Of a DNA stretch of 64,000 bases, positions 16,828 through 24,652 are shown piece after piece. The translations under genes and the position numbers were made by a program. Origin of the DNA: Rhodoferax koreense (GTDB lineage: Bacteria > Pseudomonadota > Gammaproteobacteria > Burkholderiales > Burkholderiaceae_C); the NCBI RefSeq assembly GCF_001955695.1, contig NZ_CP019236.1:1674001-1738000 (forward strand), in the 5' to 3' direction. The notes beneath the pieces were generated by a model. It made no database searches, had not been told where the DNA came from, and saw nothing but the letters and a program-made list of their open reading frames with translations. How positions within the stretch are numbered: the stretch's first letter is position 1; the number at the start of each line of letters is the position of its first letter.

Positions 16828-17574
16828 TCAATGAAACGTCGCCATCAGATGGCTCGCCGGCATCGCACGAGTCATCGAGCCGAGAATGCTTATTTCGTTC
16901 GTCGCCTTCTCGCTGTTCACCAAGTCGTAGACGATGATCAACGGCGACAGGTGCTCAGCAAACGGGCCGTTTTGGATGTCCCCCGCCTTGCGCATCGCTG
17001 CACCGGTGGATCGTGGATCTGCGGGGATTACGTCAATGAGATCTCTCCCGTGCTGCAAATCGAACGTGTAATCCGTGCTGGATGCGCCTCGGGCATGTGG
17101 TCTACGTTTAAGCACTGCGTTCGGATCGCGTGCGATGATGTACGGCTCCATCTGAGCGACGATGTCAATTTCTGGCGCGTCTATCTCCATATGGTTGGCA
17201 GCCCAGCCGGACAGCGCGAGCAGCCCAGTTATGGCCAACGCAAATCCGCTTGCGGCATGGGAATGCTTGGCTAACAGGAACACCTCGCCTCGCTCACCAA
17301 CTGCCATTTTGTGGCGCTTCATCAAGTCGCGCACAGCGTTCAGGCGTGCCGCTTGCCAGACATCCAGGCCCATGCCTCCCAACTGAAAAAGCGTATCAGC
17401 GTTGTCGCTGATCTTCAGCATCTCCTGACCAACCTGGTGGATGTATAGGTTGATGGCGCTGCCATCGGGCAGGCTGAACGGCGTACCGATTTCTAGGCAG
17501 GGGCTACCGTCCAGCGCCCGGATGGTCTGGCAGTCAAAACGTGTCAGGGCTGACGCCCAGCTGCAGTTCAACAT
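16828..17574 (-). CDS. DUF1828-type protein (248 aa)
   Basis: From the ATG at 17574 the protein begins MLNCSWASALTRFDCQTI, then PFSLPDGSAINLYIHQVGQEMLKISDNADTLFQLGGMGLDVWQAARL, the pattern of DUF1828-family proteins found in phages and genomic islands. The conserved part covers residues 1-120. The rest (DYTFDLQHGRDLIDVIPADP) is less familiar. The gene overlaps its upstream partner by 7 bp. The biochemical role is unknown; location in the cargo zone and strict pairing hint at a two-component conflict system. Confidence 0.65.
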   Translation of the reverse strand: MLNCSWASALTRFDCQTIRALDGSPCLEIGTPFSLPDGSAINLYIHQVGQEMLKISDNADTLFQLGGMGLDVWQAARLNAVRDLMKRHKMAVGERGEVFLLAKHSHAASGFALAITGLLALSGWAANHMEIDAPEIDIVAQMEPYIIARDPNAVLKRRPHARGASSTDYTFDLQHGRDLIDVIPADPRSTGAAMRKAGDIQNGPFAEHLSPLIIVYDLVNSEKATNEISILGSMTRAMPASHLMATFH

Positions 17575-18023
17575 GGCTCGGTAGGGTCTTCGATTGGGAA
17601 AGCTTGGACGTTGACTCGCAGGAAAAACCACGCGAGAGACGATTTCCAATTGTTGCAGGTTACCGCACTGCTTGTGACCGGTGTGGGTTCTTCTTCGCGA
17701 CCAACGTGCTCGTGTGGTCCGTAGATGGGCGAATGACCATTGTGAGTTCGTTTTTCCGCTGGCGCCACTTCCAATTGATAGACGACGCCACGTTGCCCTT
17801 TTACCTGCTGCATAAGACTGAAAAGGTATAAGCAGCGCGAGGCGTCCACCGGGGCCTTTATTTCAATCTGGACGGTCACGCCTGGGATGGTGATTCCATG
17901 CCCGTCAGCGACTTCCGCCACGCCAATGAGATGACCCGCATGGTTTGATCGTGCCTTGAAGCCTGACCACCGAATACTTCTTTTCTGCATCGAGATTAAC
18001 TCATGCAGTGACAGATGGGCCAA
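17568..18023 (-). CDS. DUF6978-like partner protein (151 aa)
   Basis: The start is the TTG at 18023, behind AGGAAGA at good spacing. It begins LAHLSLHELISMQKRSIRWSGFKARSNHAGHLIGVAEVADGHG and reads as a compact beta-rich fold (VTVQIEIKAPVDASRCLYLFSLMQ). This looks like the DUF6978 family, but the assignment is from memory of its pattern. It overlaps the DUF1828-type gene downstream, so the two are coupled. Confidence 0.55.
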   Translation of the reverse strand: MAHLSLHELISMQKRSIRWSGFKARSNHAGHLIGVAEVADGHGITIPGVTVQIEIKAPVDASRCLYLFSLMQQVKGQRGVVYQLEVAPAEKRTHNGHSPIYGPHEHVGREEEPTPVTSSAVTCNNWKSSLAWFFLRVNVQAFPIEDPTEPC

Positions 18024-18393
18024 GTAGTCTTCCTATGTGAATAAAACGCGACGGGGACATCTATTGTGCAAGATGAAACAGGATGCTTCCCGTAAAAATT
18101 ACCCGATGGTGCAGGGGTTTGCACTCACTTCGGGCAAGCGAGCGAGTCTGTCAGCAATCTCGGGGGACCGCCCAGGCGGCTGCACACCGAGGAAAACGCT
18201 CGAAAGTCGACCGAATCAGTGCCAGAATTAGTTCGCCATGCGAACGGATCTGAAGCCTCCTTCACGCCCTGAACCGCCACCACCGCGGCCGACGCCAAGC
18301 AAGGAGCGCTTGCCCGACGGCCGCTGGAAGACCCGGGCCGAGTCGTAGGGCAGGCCGACCAACGCAAGGTTGAGCGATTCGCCGAGAGACTGT
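18024..18393. other. 370-bp region, at most one tiny ORF
   Basis: The only candidate is a 36-codon + strand ORF at 18238-18348 (MRTDLKPPSRPEPPPPRPTP, ending DGRWKTRAES), which has no clear ribosome-binding site. It is probably not a gene. The left part should contain the promoter of the 18023-to-16828 operon. Confidence 0.5.
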
Positions 18394-18750
18394 TCAGTTC
18401 ACAAGTAGCGCTCCGAGGCTGGCATGCAGCGCAGCCACCTCTCCGCGCGTGATCCCGGTGCCGAACGTCAGCCCGTTCTCGAGTTGGTATTGCAGGTAGG
18501 GCCTGCCGTCCGGCGTTTGCCCGGCATCGATCTTGCGGATGGCGAAGATCTGCAGCAGCTGCATTGCCTCGGGGGTTTGTCGTTCCATCAGGCGCGCCGT
18601 CAAACTGGTGATCAGCGCAGCCGCCTCGGCGTTGTCCAGGACGACGGTCTGGCAGGTTTCTCCGGTCTCAACCGTCATGGCGACTTCGTTGTCGCCAGGC
18701 AGGTTGAACACCTCGATATCGGTGATCCGTGTCGCGCGCGCTGTGCTCAT
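18394..18750 (-). CDS. Hypothetical phage protein (118 aa)
   Basis: The ATG at 18750 follows GGAGGG at good spacing. The sequence is acidic: TRITDIEVFNLPGDNEVAMTVETGETCQTVVLDNAEAAALITSL, and later GRPYLQYQLENGLTFGTGITRGEVAAL. It looks like a small mixed alpha/beta protein. No domain is recognised. It probably shares a transcript with the 80-aa gene upstream. Confidence 0.6.
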   Translation of the reverse strand: MSTARATRITDIEVFNLPGDNEVAMTVETGETCQTVVLDNAEAAALITSLTARLMERQTPEAMQLLQIFAIRKIDAGQTPDGRPYLQYQLENGLTFGTGITRGEVAALHASLGALLVN

Positions 18751-18819
18751 GGCAATCCCTCCGTTCAGGATGCCAGTATCTTTTTCGTTCTGAAGAGCGC
18801 ATGTCGGCGAACGCCGCAT

Positions 18820-19062
18820 TCAGCTAAGGTCGCCGAAGCCGCTTTCCCGGATCTTCTCTCGGTAGTAAATCGCCAGCGCCCGGTGCCCTTCAGGCTTGAT
18901 GCGCATCACCTTGGCCGGCCCGGCGTCCTTGGACGGCGGCGGGACGTAGGCATCGACATAACCCGCTGCCTGGCAGAGCAAGACCCGGTCTATGTCTTCC
19001 TGCTCCAGAAAAAAGCGCGGCAACGGCTGCTCGGCCAGCTTTGCCAGCATCTCGATCGACAT
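18820..19062 (-). CDS. Hypothetical phage protein (80 aa)
   Basis: The ATG at 19062 follows GCAGGAG eight bases upstream. It reads MSIEMLAKLAEQPLPRFFLEQEDIDRVLLCQAAGYVDAYVPPP..., with a basic mid-part. No family is recognised. It is divergent from the SRAP gene; the 123-bp gap holds both promoters. Confidence 0.55.
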   Translation of the reverse strand: MSIEMLAKLAEQPLPRFFLEQEDIDRVLLCQAAGYVDAYVPPPSKDAGPAKVMRIKPEGHRALAIYYREKIRESGFGDLS

Positions 19063-19185
19063 TGCTTGTCTCCTGCGGTCGTGGAGTCCATCCACAAATT
19101 TGAGGAAATCATAGGCACGCGCCAACGTCAATTCAATCCATTTTTTGCGACCCTACTGCTGACGGGGTAGCGTTACGATCTTGTC

Positions 19186-19848
19186 ATGTGCAACCGGTAC
19201 ACCAGCCCGCAGGAAACGGATGTGGAGCGCTTCTGGGACCTTCCCAGGGGCAAGACACTGCCTCTATGGCCTCCGACGCAATTTCCGCGCAGCCCTGGCC
19301 CGTTCATCCGGCGGGCGCGCGAAGATGCCGGCTACTCGCGCGAGCTGGTGGTCGGTCAATGGGCGCTGATTCCGTGGTTTGCCAAAGCCGCGAAGCTGCC
19401 GTACAGCACGAACAACGCGCGCAGTGAGGACTTGGAAAAGACGGCCAGTTACAAGCAGCCATGGGCCCGCGGCCAGCGCTGCATCATCCCGGCGCTCGAC
19501 TTCGACGAACCGAACTGGGAAAGCGGGAAGAACGAATGGTGGCGCTTCCGCCGCGCCGACGGTGAACCCTGGAGCCTGGCCGGCCTGTGGAACACATGGA
19601 CCGACAAGGCCACAGGCGAGATCCACGAGAGCTACACCATGCTCACGCTCAACGCGGACCACCATCCGCTGATGCGCCGCATGCACAAGCCAGACCCGAA
19701 GCTCGGGCCCGATCAGCAGGACAAGCGCAGCGTGATACCGATTGAGGCGGGCGATATCGACACTTGGCTGGCCGGCACCGTTGACGAGGCAAGGACGCTT
19801 CTCAGGCTCACGCCTGTGGAGGTGTTTCAAGCGGGGCCGGTGGCGTAG
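19186..19848 (+). CDS. SRAP-domain protein (YedK/HMCES family)
   Basis: A 220-residue SOS-response-associated peptidase family protein. The catalytic Cys2 (MCNRYTS) that crosslinks to abasic sites in single-stranded DNA is present, as are the NARSE motif and the histidine in LNADHHPLMRRMHKP. The usual 'IPADGFYEW' block is replaced by IPALDFDEPNWE, a variant I associate with phage and plasmid copies. It probably shields abasic sites during phage replication or after DNA damage. Its 3' end overlaps a convergent gene by 41 bp. Confidence 0.9.
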   Translation: MCNRYTSPQETDVERFWDLPRGKTLPLWPPTQFPRSPGPFIRRAREDAGYSRELVVGQWALIPWFAKAAKLPYSTNNARSEDLEKTASYKQPWARGQRCIIPALDFDEPNWESGKNEWWRFRRADGEPWSLAGLWNTWTDKATGEIHESYTMLTLNADHHPLMRRMHKPDPKLGPDQQDKRSVIPIEAGDIDTWLAGTVDEARTLLRLTPVEVFQAGPVA

Positions 19849-20167
19849 TTGCCCCTTGTGGCAGGACGCACCACCAGCTTTGCCGGTATTCGTTGTTCTG
19901 GTGCTTTCGAACGCCGTTCGAGACGAATTCGCGGCCGGCGATCAGCATCCCCTGGCTATCGACCTTCAGGATGACTGCCTCGTCGAGCAGCGGAATCACA
20001 TGGAAGTTTTTCATGTCACCAGGGCGCACCAGCAAGGCTTTGAACGTGCGGCCGCGCATGTTGTTCCGCTCGTACATGAATTCGCCAACTTCCGGGCCGC
20101 GCCGCTCGACCTCACCTCCCGGCAGGCGCCGGCCCTTCTCCCGCAGTCGGTAAACCTGCAGCTTCAC
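19808..20167 (-). CDS. Hypothetical protein in LexA-controlled operon (119 aa)
   Basis: It starts with GTG at 20167, overlapping the upstream stop (GTGA). The product is basic: KLQVYRLREKGRRLPGGEVERRG, MYERNNMRGRTFKALLVRPGDMKNFHVIPLLDEAVILKVD. The middle looks like a small beta-barrel. No family is recognised. It is the second gene behind a perfect SOS box and lies beside a CI repressor without a cleavage domain, so a role in SOS induction of the prophage is possible. Confidence 0.6.
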   Translation of the reverse strand: MKLQVYRLREKGRRLPGGEVERRGPEVGEFMYERNNMRGRTFKALLVRPGDMKNFHVIPLLDEAVILKVDSQGMLIAGREFVSNGVRKHQNNEYRQSWWCVLPQGATTPPAPLETPPQA

Positions 20168-20385
20168 GGTGCATCGGGGTGCGGAAAGAAGACCGCGCGG
20201 ATGTGGTCGCCCGGGTTGCGCTCCGGGTCGCCGTACCTGTCACCGATGCGCGCGCACGCCGCAATGATGTCGTAGCCGTAGGCGAGCAGGGCGCCGGAAG
20301 GTTCCTGATCTGGTTCCAGCAGCCCGGCTTGAATGGCGATTTCCTTCAGGTCTTGGTCAACGCTGACCAGTGGCGAGTGGCTCAT
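20164..20385 (-). CDS. Hypothetical protein, first gene of LexA-controlled operon (73 aa)
   Basis: The ATG at 20385 follows AAAGGAG at ideal spacing. The protein is acidic: LVSVDQDLKEIAIQAGLLEPDQEPSGALLAYGYDIIAACARIGDRYG. The LexA box at 20411-20426 lies 25 bp upstream. Its size and position fit SOS-induced antirepressors such as those of coliphage 186 (Tum) and the Gifsy/Fels phages, though no sequence likeness is claimed. Confidence 0.6.
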   Translation of the reverse strand: MSHSPLVSVDQDLKEIAIQAGLLEPDQEPSGALLAYGYDIIAACARIGDRYGDPERNPGDHIRAVFFPHPDAP

Positions 20386-20410
20386 AGCGATAACTCCTTT
20401 CTGCCAAATA

Positions 20411-20426
20411 CTGTATTTTCATACAG
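20411..20426 (-). promoter_or_regulatory. Perfect LexA (SOS) box
   Basis: CTGTATTTTCATACAG fits CTGT-N8-ACAG exactly, and the flanks extend it to TACTGT...ACAGTTA. It lies 25 bp before the start at 20385, on a likely -10 region of the minus-strand promoter. Host LexA should repress the two-gene operon until DNA damage. Confidence 0.85.
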
Positions 20427-20514
20427 TTAGTTTAGCGCGATGGGCGTTCCGCTTCAACCATTGTTCTGGTCGGTGGTGGTTTGGTCGCGTGTTGCACCAA
20501 GCGGCACAGCCGCG

Positions 20515-20904
20515 TTATATGCGGTCTGATTTCAGCTCTTCGATCCGATTACGGATCGTCTTCTCCAGGCGGGTGAGTTCGGACTCGCCCAGTCCTTCGA
20601 AGTCGGCCGGCTGTAGGGTCGGGAATGGCCAGACCGTGCCGAGGGTTGCTTGAAGCGACGGGATCGCTTCCGCTGCCTCACGCTGGGCCTCGCTCGCCCA
20701 CTTGTTGCCCTCGCCAGTCGCAAGCCATCTCGGCGCCAGTCCGAACAGTGTGGCGGCCTTGAAGTTGTTCGCGGAGCCGAATGCGCCCCCGTTTCGCACC
20801 TTCGCAACAGCCTGAAAAGTCACGTTGATGGCTCGTGCCAAATCCGCGACCTCCATATTCCGCGCGTCCATTTCCGGCTTTAAGCGTTCCCAGTATGTAA
20901 CCAT
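20515..20904 (-). CDS. CI-like phage repressor, short form
   Basis: A 129-residue protein with an N-terminal helix-turn-helix (NMEVADLARAINVTFQAVAKVRNGG, FKAATLFGLAPRWLATGEG). It is divergent from a Cro-like gene across 69 bp, the classical immC layout. The C-terminal part is short and helical and has no S24 peptidase (Ser/Lys) domain, so RecA-stimulated self-cleavage is not expected. Induction would need another route, such as an antirepressor. Confidence 0.85.
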   Translation of the reverse strand: MVTYWERLKPEMDARNMEVADLARAINVTFQAVAKVRNGGAFGSANNFKAATLFGLAPRWLATGEGNKWASEAQREAAEAIPSLQATLGTVWPFPTLQPADFEGLGESELTRLEKTIRNRIEELKSDRI

Positions 20905-20973
20905 GGTTCATAGCATAACAAATATTTTTGTACCCGTGTTGTTAAATCGTTAAACATCGGTTCAAATAACGGT
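20905..20973. promoter_or_regulatory. cI/cro operator-promoter region
   Basis: The 69-bp divergent region is AT-rich. GGTTCA followed a few bases later by ATAAC occurs at both ends (near 20906 and 20957). The middle has a near-palindrome ACAAATATTTTTGT and a repeated GTTAAA. These are likely operator half-sites for CI and Cro. Confidence 0.65.
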
Positions 20974-21177
20974 ATGAAAAAGCAAAAAGCGATTGAACTT
21001 CTGGGCGGAGTACACGCAACCGCCAAGGCCGTTGGCGTGACTTACCAGGCGGTGAAGAAGTGGCCGGAAGAGTTGACCGACCGGATAGAGGACCGAATCT
21101 GGGCTGTGATGGCACGCAAGCACCTCCCGAGGAAGCTGCGGCTCGAACTGACCGCAGACGCTCGGCAGGAGGCATAG
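20974..21177 (+). CDS. Cro-like (YdaS-type) regulator
   Basis: A 67-residue HTH protein: MKKQKAIELLGGVHATAKAV, then GVTYQAVKKWPEELTDRIEDRIWAVMARK. The 'AxxLGGVxAxAKAVGVTYQAVxKWP' form is the Cro/YdaS family of lambdoid phages. It opens the rightward early operon (cro, cII, initiator, helicase) and would repress cI during lytic growth. Confidence 0.85.
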   Translation: MKKQKAIELLGGVHATAKAVGVTYQAVKKWPEELTDRIEDRIWAVMARKHLPRKLRLELTADARQEA

Positions 21178-21552
21178 TGCCCCGCGACGCTCACATCCGC
21201 CTCGGCCGGCACGGCGCGTCGCCTAGCCTCGTCTGGCCGACCATGCGCGCCTCGATGAAGCGCACCTGCAGCACGCCGTCCACCCAGTGCATTTCGAGCT
21301 TAGAGGTCCGTACGGATTGCGTGCTCTCGCCGGTGGTGCGGGTGTTGACCGAGACAGCGCTGTGCGACGAGCGGTGGACGAGGGCAGGGTGGGCGAGTTG
21401 TGCCGGTGTTCGGGGTATGTGGTGTGTCATGGGAGGCAAGTCTCGGCCGGCCTGCCTGGAAGCACCAGCAAGACGCACTGCAACGAATTTCACCGCCATG
21501 CAGCAGCCGCACGGCGCCGCATCCTCATGCAATGCCATGAAAGTGGGCCGTG
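21178..21552. other. 375-bp region between cro and cII
   Basis: No confident gene. A minus-strand frame at 21191-21430 (79 codons, MTHHIPRTPAQLAHPALVH..., ending LEMHWVDGVLQVRFIEARMVGQTRLG) looks partly protein-like but has no ribosome-binding site. In lambdoid phages the cro-cII gap carries nutR/tR1-type signals; I cannot point to one here. Confidence 0.35.
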
Positions 21553-21852
21553 ATGGATCTTGAACCGCCAGACGTCCGCGCCCGCAAGATCACCGCATCG
21601 GTGTTGCAGGCCACCCAGCGCGACGCCACGCAGGCCGCCATTGCCGCGGCCATGGGTGTCAGCGAATCCACCGTTTCCCGGCTGCTCAGCGACCACCTCG
21701 ACAAGTTGGCGCTGGTACTGGCCTATGCCGGGCTTAAGGTCTCGCCGGCCACCTCACGGTGTTTCCCGCCCGACTACGTGGACGCCTTGCTGCTGATGGC
21801 CAAGGAGCACCTGAACGCCGTGCAGTCCGTCCGAAACCTGGAGTGGGATTGA
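21553..21852 (+). CDS. CII-like transcriptional activator
   Basis: A 99-residue protein with KITASVLQATQRDATQAAIAAAMGVSESTVSRLLSDHLDKLALVLAYAGLKVSP, the CII helix-turn-helix arrangement. CII activates repressor and integrase promoters when lysogeny is chosen. The ATG at 21553 is chosen over the GTG one codon earlier. The initiator gene starts 3 bp after the stop. Confidence 0.85.
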   Translation: MDLEPPDVRARKITASVLQATQRDATQAAIAAAMGVSESTVSRLLSDHLDKLALVLAYAGLKVSPATSRCFPPDYVDALLLMAKEHLNAVQSVRNLEWD

Positions 21853-21854
21853 TC

Positions 21855-22823
21855 TTGAGCTACGCAGTTATGGAATGTTGCTGGCCGCTGCGCATGCCGC
21901 CGACCGCGAAGGCCGTGCTGATCTCAATGGCCGACCAAGCCAATGATGCAGGCCTGTGCTGGCCGTCGATCGACACGATTTCCGAGCGCACCTGCGTATC
22001 CCGGCGGGCGGTCATCGACGCCCTGAAATGGCTGGAATCGAGCCATGCCCTATCGGCCGACCGATCGAACGGCCGGCACACCAAATATATGCTGACCCCT
22101 GATCTCTTCAGCCCATCCAGCGAGAAATCGCCACGCACCATGAAGCGCTTGACCAGTGCAGATGCCGCACTCCCACCCGTGCAAATGCCGCACCGGTCAA
22201 ACACCGAAACCAGTGCAGATGCCGCACAGGTAGGGGTGCAGATGCCGCACGGGTTGAACGAGGGGACCAGTGCAGATGCCGCACTGACCGGTGCAGATGC
22301 CGCACCACCACCCGTGCAGATGCCGCACAAACCAGTGCGGCAGCCGCACACTAACCATCAAGAACCATCAGTTGAACCATCAAGAACCACCAACGCGCGA
22401 GCATCGGATTCTGAAATCGATGCAGGTGCATTCGTGTTGGCCGGGTTCCTCGAATTTTGGAAGGCCTACCCCCGCAAGGTTTCGAGACCGGCAGCGCACA
22501 AGGCCTGGTTCAAGGTCTGGAAAACGCGCGAACCCGACCGGGCCGTCATCGACCTGATGCTAGACGCCATCGCGTGGCAGCGTAAGACCGAGGATTGGCG
22601 GAAGGAGGGCGGCCGTTTCATTCCCCACCCTGCGACCTGGCTCAACAACGAACGCTGGAACGACGAGCCGCCGGCGACGGCGAAAAAGCCCGCCGAGGGT
22701 CCGAGCTGGTTCGAGCTCGCCGGCTTCACGCACATCGCCGAAGCCCAAAACGCGCACTGCCACGTCCTGAACTTTCATCAGTTCCGAGACGGCAAGCGAC
22801 TGCCTGCGGAGGTGAGCGCATGA
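21855..22823 (+). CDS. Phage replication initiator (HTH, O-like) carrying iterons
   Basis: About 322 residues from the TTG at 21855 (LSYAVMECCWPLRMPPTAKAVL); an ATG at 21870 is the alternative. Residues 15-95 form a helix-turn-helix domain (ADQANDAGLCWPSIDTISERTCVSRRAVIDAL). The middle (about 100-165) is low complexity, repeating 'SADAA' and 'VQMPH', because the DNA there is an iteron array. The C-terminus (FWKAYPRKVSRPAAHKAWFKVWKTREPD, GRFIPHPATWLNNERWND) is the helicase-loading or primosomal type. As with lambda O, the protein probably binds the iterons within its own gene and recruits the helicase encoded next. Confidence 0.85.
   Translation: MSYAVMECCWPLRMPPTAKAVLISMADQANDAGLCWPSIDTISERTCVSRRAVIDALKWLESSHALSADRSNGRHTKYMLTPDLFSPSSEKSPRTMKRLTSADAALPPVQMPHRSNTETSADAAQVGVQMPHGLNEGTSADAALTGADAAPPPVQMPHKPVRQPHTNHQEPSVEPSRTTNARASDSEIDAGAFVLAGFLEFWKAYPRKVSRPAAHKAWFKVWKTREPDRAVIDLMLDAIAWQRKTEDWRKEGGRFIPHPATWLNNERWNDEPPATAKKPAEGPSWFELAGFTHIAEAQNAHCHVLNFHQFRDGKRLPAEVSA
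22156..22349 (+). repeat. Iteron array, probable phage replication origin
   Basis: The 15-mer GTGCAGATGCCGCAC occurs at 22156, 22213, 22236, 22270, 22291 and 22314. Variants lie at 22179 (one change) and 22335 (GTGCGGCAGCCGCAC). Each copy has GTGC/GCAC inverted ends. Start-to-start spacings are 23, 34, 23, 34, 21, 23 and 21 bp, near multiples of a helical turn, so all copies present one face. Location inside the initiator gene mirrors lambda ori. Confidence 0.8.
22351..22394 (+). repeat. AACCATCA repeats next to iterons (possible unwinding element)
   Basis: Directly after the last iteron, AACCATCA is repeated three times and AAGAACCA twice in about 44 bp. The stretch is the most AT-rich within this gene and purine/pyrimidine-skewed. 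In lambda the equivalent position is the AT-rich region that melts first. Confidence 0.5.
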
Positions 22824-24652
22824 ACGCCGCCGAGATCAGCAGGGCGCTCGCCGCTCGGGCCGTGGACGTGGTGGAGCTCCTGCTCCCCGAGGGCAAACGC
22901 AAAGGCCAGGAGGTCAAGGTCGGCAACACCAGCGGCGAGCCGGGGGAGAGCCTGTCGGTGCGCGTCAGCGGTGCAAAAGCAGGGGTCTGGAAGGATTTCA
23001 GCTCGGGGGAAAGCGGCGACCTGATCGACCTGTGGATGGCGTGCCGGGGCCAGTCGATGCCCGAAGCGATGAAATCGATCAAGGCCTTCCTCGGCATCCG
23101 CGACGATGCGCCGCGGCCTCCGGAGAGGGTCTATCGCCGGCCGGCCAAGCCCAGCGTTCGAACGCCCAAGGCCCGTGTCGCCGAGTGGCTCACCAGCCGA
23201 GGTCTGACCGAGGAAACGATCAAGGCGTTCAAGGTCGGCGAGATGCAGCAATCGGGGAAGGTGTACGCCGTGTTCCCGTTCATCGACGATACCGGCGAGC
23301 TGATCAACGTCAAGTACCGCAACCCCGACGACAAAAAGGACATGCGCCAGGAAAAGGACGCTGCACCGTGTCTGTTCGGCTGGCACCTCATCGAGCCGAA
23401 GGCCCGGACCGTGGCGATCACGGAGGGTGAGATCGACGCGATGACCTTGCACCAGATGGGCGTTCCCGCCTTGTCGGTCAACCAGGGTGCGGGCAACCAT
23501 CAATGGATCGAGATCGACTGGGATCGGCTCGAGCGGTTCAGCGACATCCTCGTCTGCTTCGACAACGATCCGCCCGGCGACAAAGGCGCTGCCGAGGTCA
23601 TCAGCCGGCTCGGTATCGAACGCTGCCGTCGGGTTCGACTGGGGGCCAAGGATGCCAACCAGTGGCTGCAGGATGGCGCGGAGCCGTACGACTTCAAGAT
23701 GGCCATGGACGATGCGCGCCCGTTGGACCCTGACGAACTGCACAGCGCCGACGACTACACCCCACAGGTGGAGGCCCTGTTCTACCCGCCCCCTGGCGCA
23801 CCCGCCGAGCCCGCACTGAGGCTCGACAAGGAAGTCGACTGGTTCTACTTCCGCCGCGGCGAATACACCTGCTGGACCGGCATCAACGGCCACGGCAAAA
23901 GCCTGATGCTCGATCAGATCCTGCTGGGCCTGATGAAGCAGGGTGAGCGCGTGGTGATCTTCTCTGGAGAAATGCCGCCGGCCAAGCACCTGAAGCGGAT
24001 CCACAAGCAAGCCACCGGCGTTGACCGCCCGACCCGGCAGTACATCCACGCCGTTGGGGCATGGCTGCGTGACAAATGCTGGCTGTTCGACCTGGTGGGC
24101 ACGGCGAAGCTCGATCGCCTGCTGGAGGTCTTCGCCTATGCCGCCCGCCGCTATGGGGTGCGCCACTTCGTGATCGACAGCCTGATGATGATCGACGTGC
24201 CGCAGGACGGCCCGGGCGCGATCAGCAGGCAGAACGAAGCCGTGCAGAAGATCGTGGTCTTCAAGAAGACCTACGACGCCCATGTGCACCTCGTCGCTCA
24301 CCCGCGCAAGGGGCGGGACGAAACGGAGGCGCCCGGAAAGATGGATGTCGCTGGTGCTGGTGGCATCGTCAACGGAGCCGACAACGTTTTCTCCATCTGG
24401 AAAGCGCCCAAGGACGAGGCACCACCCAACACGACCGACGAGGAGGCCATCGCGGAATGGCAGAAGCAGCAGGAAGACATCGACGCGAAGCTGATCCTGA
24501 AAAAGTCACGGTACGGCGAACACCAGGACTACACCTGGCGCCTCTGGTTCGACAAAGCCTCCATGCAATACCGATCGCAGCCGCGCCGCCTTCCTTTCCA
24601 TTACGTCGATTTTTCAACCCAGGAGCCGAGCAATGAACATGAGCACCTTTAA
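22820..24652 (+). CDS. Phage primase-helicase (Toprim + DnaB-like)
   Basis: A 610-residue fusion. The N-terminus (MNAAEISRALAARAVDVVELLLPEGKRKGQ, later GVWKDFSSGESGDLIDL) is like a primase zinc-finger region without clear cysteine ligands. A Toprim domain follows (VAITEGEIDAMTLHQMG, DILVCFDNDPPGDKGA). The C-terminal RecA-type helicase has Walker A GINGHGKSLMLDQ near residue 355 and Walker B-like HFVIDSLMMID, then VHLVAHPRKG. This is the T7 gp4-like arrangement: it primes and unwinds at the fork. ATGA overlap joins it to the initiator gene. Confidence 0.93.
   Translation: MNAAEISRALAARAVDVVELLLPEGKRKGQEVKVGNTSGEPGESLSVRVSGAKAGVWKDFSSGESGDLIDLWMACRGQSMPEAMKSIKAFLGIRDDAPRPPERVYRRPAKPSVRTPKARVAEWLTSRGLTEETIKAFKVGEMQQSGKVYAVFPFIDDTGELINVKYRNPDDKKDMRQEKDAAPCLFGWHLIEPKARTVAITEGEIDAMTLHQMGVPALSVNQGAGNHQWIEIDWDRLERFSDILVCFDNDPPGDKGAAEVISRLGIERCRRVRLGAKDANQWLQDGAEPYDFKMAMDDARPLDPDELHSADDYTPQVEALFYPPPGAPAEPALRLDKEVDWFYFRRGEYTCWTGINGHGKSLMLDQILLGLMKQGERVVIFSGEMPPAKHLKRIHKQATGVDRPTRQYIHAVGAWLRDKCWLFDLVGTAKLDRLLEVFAYAARRYGVRHFVIDSLMMIDVPQDGPGAISRQNEAVQKIVVFKKTYDAHVHLVAHPRKGRDETEAPGKMDVAGAGGIVNGADNVFSIWKAPKDEAPPNTTDEEAIAEWQKQQEDIDAKLILKKSRYGEHQDYTWRLWFDKASMQYRSQPRRLPFHYVDFSTQEPSNEHEHL

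Noticed and set aside
18238-18348. 36-codon Pro-rich ORF
   Set aside because: No ribosome-binding site and low-complexity sequence; kept only as a note in the region entry.
22156-22349. CRISPR array
   Set aside because: The repeats are 15 bp with 6-19 bp gaps, lie inside a coding frame, and no cas genes are present; they fit iterons.
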